From Sphingomonadaceae bacterium (lineage in GTDB: Bacteria; Pseudomonadota; Alphaproteobacteria; Sphingomonadales; Sphingomonadaceae), in the NCBI GenBank assembly GCA_020446665.1, contig JAGREF010000224.1, positions 1 to 7,400 on the forward strand: 7,400 nt of DNA, read 5' to 3'. Under the pieces are notes generated by a model, which was given only the letters and a program-made list of their open reading frames with translations, had not been told where the DNA came from and did not search any database. The position numbers were made by a program, and so were the translations under genes. Positions 5,533-7,400 of the stretch are shown here, piece by piece; position 1 is the stretch's first letter; the number at the start of each line of letters is the position of its first letter.

Positions 5533-6429
5533 GTGACAGTCGCGCCGTCGCCATACACTTTCAGCTTTCTGCCTGCTCCGGCGGATCTGCAGCCCTATGT
5601 GAATGCCCTTTACCTGTTCGGGACCGAGCGGGAGATGCTGGTGGAATCGCTGCCTGCCTATTCCGCACAGCTGGCGATTTTCGTCACAGGCTCAACCGAG
5701 ATCGACCTGCCCAACCCGCCTGTTGGAGAGGTTGGCGATATATTTTTCCTCGCGCCGCAGATGAAGGCCTCGCCCTTTGTCGCCTATGGGCCTGTGCATG
5801 GGGTGGGGGTGTCATTCACCGCGCAGGGCTGGGCTGCGCTGGCGGGCCGGTCGGTGGATGAATGCCATAGCTGCCAGCTTGCCCCCGATGCGTGTCTGCC
5901 CGAAGACATGGCGCGGCGGCTGGATCAGTTGCTGGCGCTGCGGCGCGAAGGGCAGATTTCCGATGCGGCCCTGGCAGAGGGGCTGGCTGATGCAGTGCGG
6001 GCGGGGATAACGCCGCTGTCGGAACGGCACACGGCCTTGCTGCGCACGACATTTCAGTGGCTGGGGGAAAGCTGGTCACCGCGGGTGGAGGATCTCTATG
6101 CGCGCCTGCCCTTTTCGCAGCGGCAGGCACAGCGGCTGATCGTGCGCTTTTTTGGCCAGCCCCCGGCCACGCTGATGCGCCGTTATCGCGCGATCCGGGC
6201 GGCGACGTTCCTGTCCATGCCACAGGTTCCGCCCTTCATCCTCGAACAGATTCGCGATGCCTATTACGATCAGGCGCATTTCATCCGCGATATTCGCGAA
6301 TTTACCGGGCGCACCCCGTCACGGCTGGGGCCGGATGAAGAGACAGTGATCAAGGATATGCTCAGCCCCGCCGGGCACGGGCTGGTCGATCCTTTCGCCG
6401 CGACAGTGAATGAGCAGCCCTGCGAGTAA
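5533..6429 (+). CDS. AraC-family transcriptional regulator
   Basis: From the GTG at 5533 the product has 298 residues, normal for an AraC-type regulator. The N-terminal half (about 7-110) has the PADLQPYVNALY opening and the HGVGVSFTAQGWAALAG segment seen in AraC regulators with a DUF6597-type sensor domain, whose ligands are mostly unknown. The C-terminal DNA-binding domain (about 184-266) has two helix-turn-helix units: VEDLYARLPFSQRQAQRLIVRFFGQ, then ILEQIRDAYYDQAHFIRDIREFTGRTPSRL, with the characteristic F-x-R-x-F-TG-x-TP ending. The frame is open back to 5383, but those extra 50 residues are Cys/Pro-rich, unlike the family and start directly after the terminator, so I prefer 5533; no strong Shine-Dalgarno supports either. 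The target is unknown: pyrD and the SUF genes are not typical AraC-type targets, while the adjacent small RNA or the gene itself are possible. Confidence 0.88.
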   Translation: MTVAPSPYTFSFLPAPADLQPYVNALYLFGTEREMLVESLPAYSAQLAIFVTGSTEIDLPNPPVGEVGDIFFLAPQMKASPFVAYGPVHGVGVSFTAQGWAALAGRSVDECHSCQLAPDACLPEDMARRLDQLLALRREGQISDAALAEGLADAVRAGITPLSERHTALLRTTFQWLGESWSPRVEDLYARLPFSQRQAQRLIVRFFGQPPATLMRRYRAIRAATFLSMPQVPPFILEQIRDAYYDQAHFIRDIREFTGRTPSRLGPDEETVIKDMLSPAGHGLVDPFAATVNEQPCE

Positions 6430-6445
6430 ATGCTAACGACTCGCA
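6421..6445 (+). terminator. possible weak hairpin over the AraC-type stop codon
   Basis: TGCGAGT (6421-6427) and ACTCGCA (6439-6445) form a perfect 7-bp inverted repeat with an 11-base loop, covering the TAA stop. No T-tract follows directly, so it is at best a weak or Rho-assisted terminator, or an mRNA 3'-end stabiliser. Confidence 0.3.
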
Positions 6446-6448
6446 ACA

Positions 6449-6476
6449 AGCGGTTTTCCGTTGAAAGAGCGGTTTT
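6449..6476 (+). repeat. two direct copies of AGCGGTTTT, 19 bp apart
   Basis: AGCGGTTTT occurs at 6449-6457 and again at 6468-6476, a 19-bp step close to two helical turns, upstream of the Rrf2-type gene. It overlaps a possible -35 (TTGAAA, 6461-6466). It could be a tandem regulator site or chance. Confidence 0.4.
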
Positions 6477-6489
6477 GCGTGCATAGGTG
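6461..6489 (+). promoter_or_regulatory. candidate promoter of the SUF operon
   Basis: TTGAAA (6461-6466) and TAGGTG (6484-6489) are separated by 17 bases. The -35 is good and the -10 is weak. Transcription would start near 6495, inside the left arm of the adjacent palindrome, so a bound repressor would block it. Assigned by eye. Confidence 0.35.
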
Positions 6490-6490
6490 A

Positions 6491-6513
6491 ATTCGGAACA
6501 AATTGGTCCGAAT
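6491..6513. promoter_or_regulatory. 23-bp near-palindromic operator upstream of the Rrf2-type gene
   Basis: The arms ATTCGGA (6491-6497) and TCCGAAT (6507-6513) are exact reverse complements. The centre is also symmetric except at one base pair: CAA and TTG flank the middle position, so ten of eleven pairs match. It ends seven bases before the ATG at 6521. Size, symmetry and position fit the dimer-binding site of an Rrf2-family regulator such as IscR, so autoregulation of the SUF operon is the likely role. This is inference; I do not match it to a published consensus. Confidence 0.65.
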
Positions 6514-6520
6514 TGAGAAT

Positions 6521-6937
6521 ATGCGCCTGTCCAACCTTGCAGACTATGCTGTCGTCACGATGAGCGCCGCCGCGCGCCATTGCGGCGGAGCGCGGGTTTC
6601 CGCCGCCCAACTGGCGGAAGAGACCGGCCTGCCCGCGCCTACGGTGCAGAAACTGGTCAGCCGATTGACCGCCGCGGGCCTCCTGCGTTCGATCCGCGGG
6701 GCGGGCGGTGGATTGCAACTCGCGCGTCCGGCGGCGGCTATCAGCCTGGCCGACATCATCGAGGCGGTCGAAGGGCCGATTGCGCTGACTTCCTGCGTCG
6801 AACAGGGACGGCACGAGTGTTCGCTCGAGGGGTGCTGCACCGTGCGCCCGCACTGGCCCGTTGTGAACGACGCCCTGCGCGGCGCGCTGGCGCAAGTCCC
6901 GCTGACGCAGCTTGCCCGGATGGAAGCCCACGCATGA
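6521..6937 (+). CDS. Rrf2-family Fe-S regulator of the SUF operon
   Basis: This 138-residue protein resembles IscR and the Rrf2-type SUF-system regulators. The opening MRLSNLADYAVVTM is characteristic of Rrf2 proteins. The winged helix-turn-helix covers about 26-70: VSAAQLAEETGLPAPTVQKL as helices, RSIRGAGGGLQLARP as wing. A cysteine cluster follows, with Cys92, Cys100, Cys105, Cys106 and His111, in the place where IscR binds its [2Fe-2S] cluster, though with different spacing and one extra Cys. The expected role is to sense Fe-S status and control suf transcription. I start at ATG 6521; the frame continues back to TTG 6503, but those codons lie in the operator and precede the conserved Met. 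The Shine-Dalgarno is weak (GAG at 6515-6517). The stop overlaps the sufB start at ATGA, so the two are co-translated. The adjacent palindrome suggests autoregulation. Confidence 0.93.
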   Translation: MRLSNLADYAVVTMSAAARHCGGARVSAAQLAEETGLPAPTVQKLVSRLTAAGLLRSIRGAGGGLQLARPAAAISLADIIEAVEGPIALTSCVEQGRHECSLEGCCTVRPHWPVVNDALRGALAQVPLTQLARMEAHA

Positions 6938-7400
6938 CCGAAGAAGTGAAAGACCAGCAGGCGCGCGAAGCGGCGGCGAAAGTTGCCGACTACGAACATG
7001 GCTGGTCGGCAGACATCGAGCAGGAATTTGCGCCCAAGGGGCTGAACGAGGACATCGTCCGCTTCATTTCCGCCAAGAAGAACGAGCCGGCCTGGCTCAC
7101 CGAATGGCGGCTCGAAGCCTATCGGCGCTGGCTCACCATGACCGAGCCGACCTGGGCGCGGGTCAGCTATCCGAAGATCGACTTCCAGAACATCTACTAT
7201 TACGCGGCGCCGAAGAGCACGTCGGGGCCGAAGAGCCTCGACGAGGTCGATCCGGAACTGCTCGCCACCTACGAGAAGCTCGGCATCCCGCTTAAGGAGC
7301 AGGAAATCCTCGCCGGCGTGCGGAAGCACGGCGAGCCGTCGGAACTCGATGGCGAAACCGGCGACAATGTCTACGCATCCGGCAATGTCGCCGTCGACGC
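6934..7400 (+). CDS. sufB: Fe-S cluster assembly scaffold protein SufB (5' part)
   Basis: The first 155 residues are present; the gene runs off the window. SufB forms the SufBCD scaffold with the ATPase SufC and with SufD, assembling Fe-S clusters from sulfur supplied by SufS/SufE-type proteins in the cytosol. The family's N-terminal signature is clear: KGLNEDIVRFISAKKNEP at about 35-52, EWRLEAYRRWLTM at 57-69, SYPKIDFQNIYYYAAPK at 78-94 and LDEVDPELLATYEKLGIPL at 102-120. The metal- and cluster-related residues lie further downstream and cannot be checked. From about residue 130 to 151 an acidic, glycine-containing segment (KHGEPSELDGETGDNVYASG) precedes the conserved VAVDA; E. coli SufB, as I remember it, has no counterpart. 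The ATG at 6934 overlaps the regulator's stop (ATGA). sufC, sufD and sufS are expected next but are not in view. Confidence 0.95.
   Translation, partial: MTEEVKDQQAREAAAKVADYEHGWSADIEQEFAPKGLNEDIVRFISAKKNEPAWLTEWRLEAYRRWLTMTEPTWARVSYPKIDFQNIYYYAAPKSTSGPKSLDEVDPELLATYEKLGIPLKEQEILAGVRKHGEPSELDGETGDNVYASGNVAVD

Noticed and set aside
5424..5861. 145-codon open frame overlapping the AraC-type gene
   Set aside because: It is out of frame with the clear AraC-type coding sequence and Cys/Arg/Ala-rich, with no domain.
6544..7329. 261-codon minus-strand open frame over the Rrf2 gene and sufB
   Set aside because: It is antisense to two well-recognised genes; its length is explained by high GC content.
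1..7400. CRISPR array, mobile element, tRNA, or defence system
   Set aside because: I saw no regularly spaced repeats, transposase or integrase motifs, cloverleaf or defence-type domains on either strand.

Overview
The window looks like a chromosomal segment of a high-GC alphaproteobacterium, probably of the order Sphingomonadales (Erythrobacteraceae or Sphingomonadaceae). This is an inference from the style of the proteins (quinone-type PyrD, a lipoprotein gamma-glutamyltransferase, an Rrf2-sufB junction) and from GC-rich codon use. No sequence search was possible. I see no insertion sequence, phage gene, CRISPR array, tRNA or rRNA.

Layout from left to right. (1) The last 22 codons of an unidentified + strand gene (1-66) overlap by one base, at TAATG, a possible 28-codon micro-ORF (66-152). 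(2) A long-chain acyl-CoA synthetase lies on the minus strand (167-1969). A 130-bp intergenic region separates it from (3) a divergent gamma-glutamyltransferase lipoprotein gene, ggt (2100-3827). (4) An 86-codon orphan gene with much lower GC (3827-4087) is coupled to ggt, again through a one-base TAATG overlap. Its stop codon interlocks with that of (5) the convergent pyrD, a class 2 dihydroorotate dehydrogenase (4084-5127, minus). (6) A 405-bp region (5128-5532) has no convincing protein gene. It holds the most interesting signal in the window: a predicted structured small RNA on the + strand, about 5270-5381, with three consecutive hairpins and a strong intrinsic terminator. (7) An AraC-type regulator follows (about 5533-6429). 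(8) Last come an Rrf2-family regulator with a cysteine cluster (6521-6937) and, overlapping it at ATGA, the start of sufB (6934 to beyond the window). These two open a SUF iron-sulfur cluster assembly operon and are preceded by a 23-bp near-palindrome that is probably the regulator's own operator.

Most of the genes are unrelated housekeeping functions: fatty-acid activation, glutathione and gamma-glutamyl peptide turnover, pyrimidine synthesis and Fe-S assembly. The only clear functional unit is the regulator-sufB operon. The best candidates for something undescribed are the small RNA between pyrD and the AraC gene, with an exposed UUCCUC linker able to pair with Shine-Dalgarno sequences, and the low-GC orphan attached to ggt. 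I found no multi-gene system of an obviously new kind.
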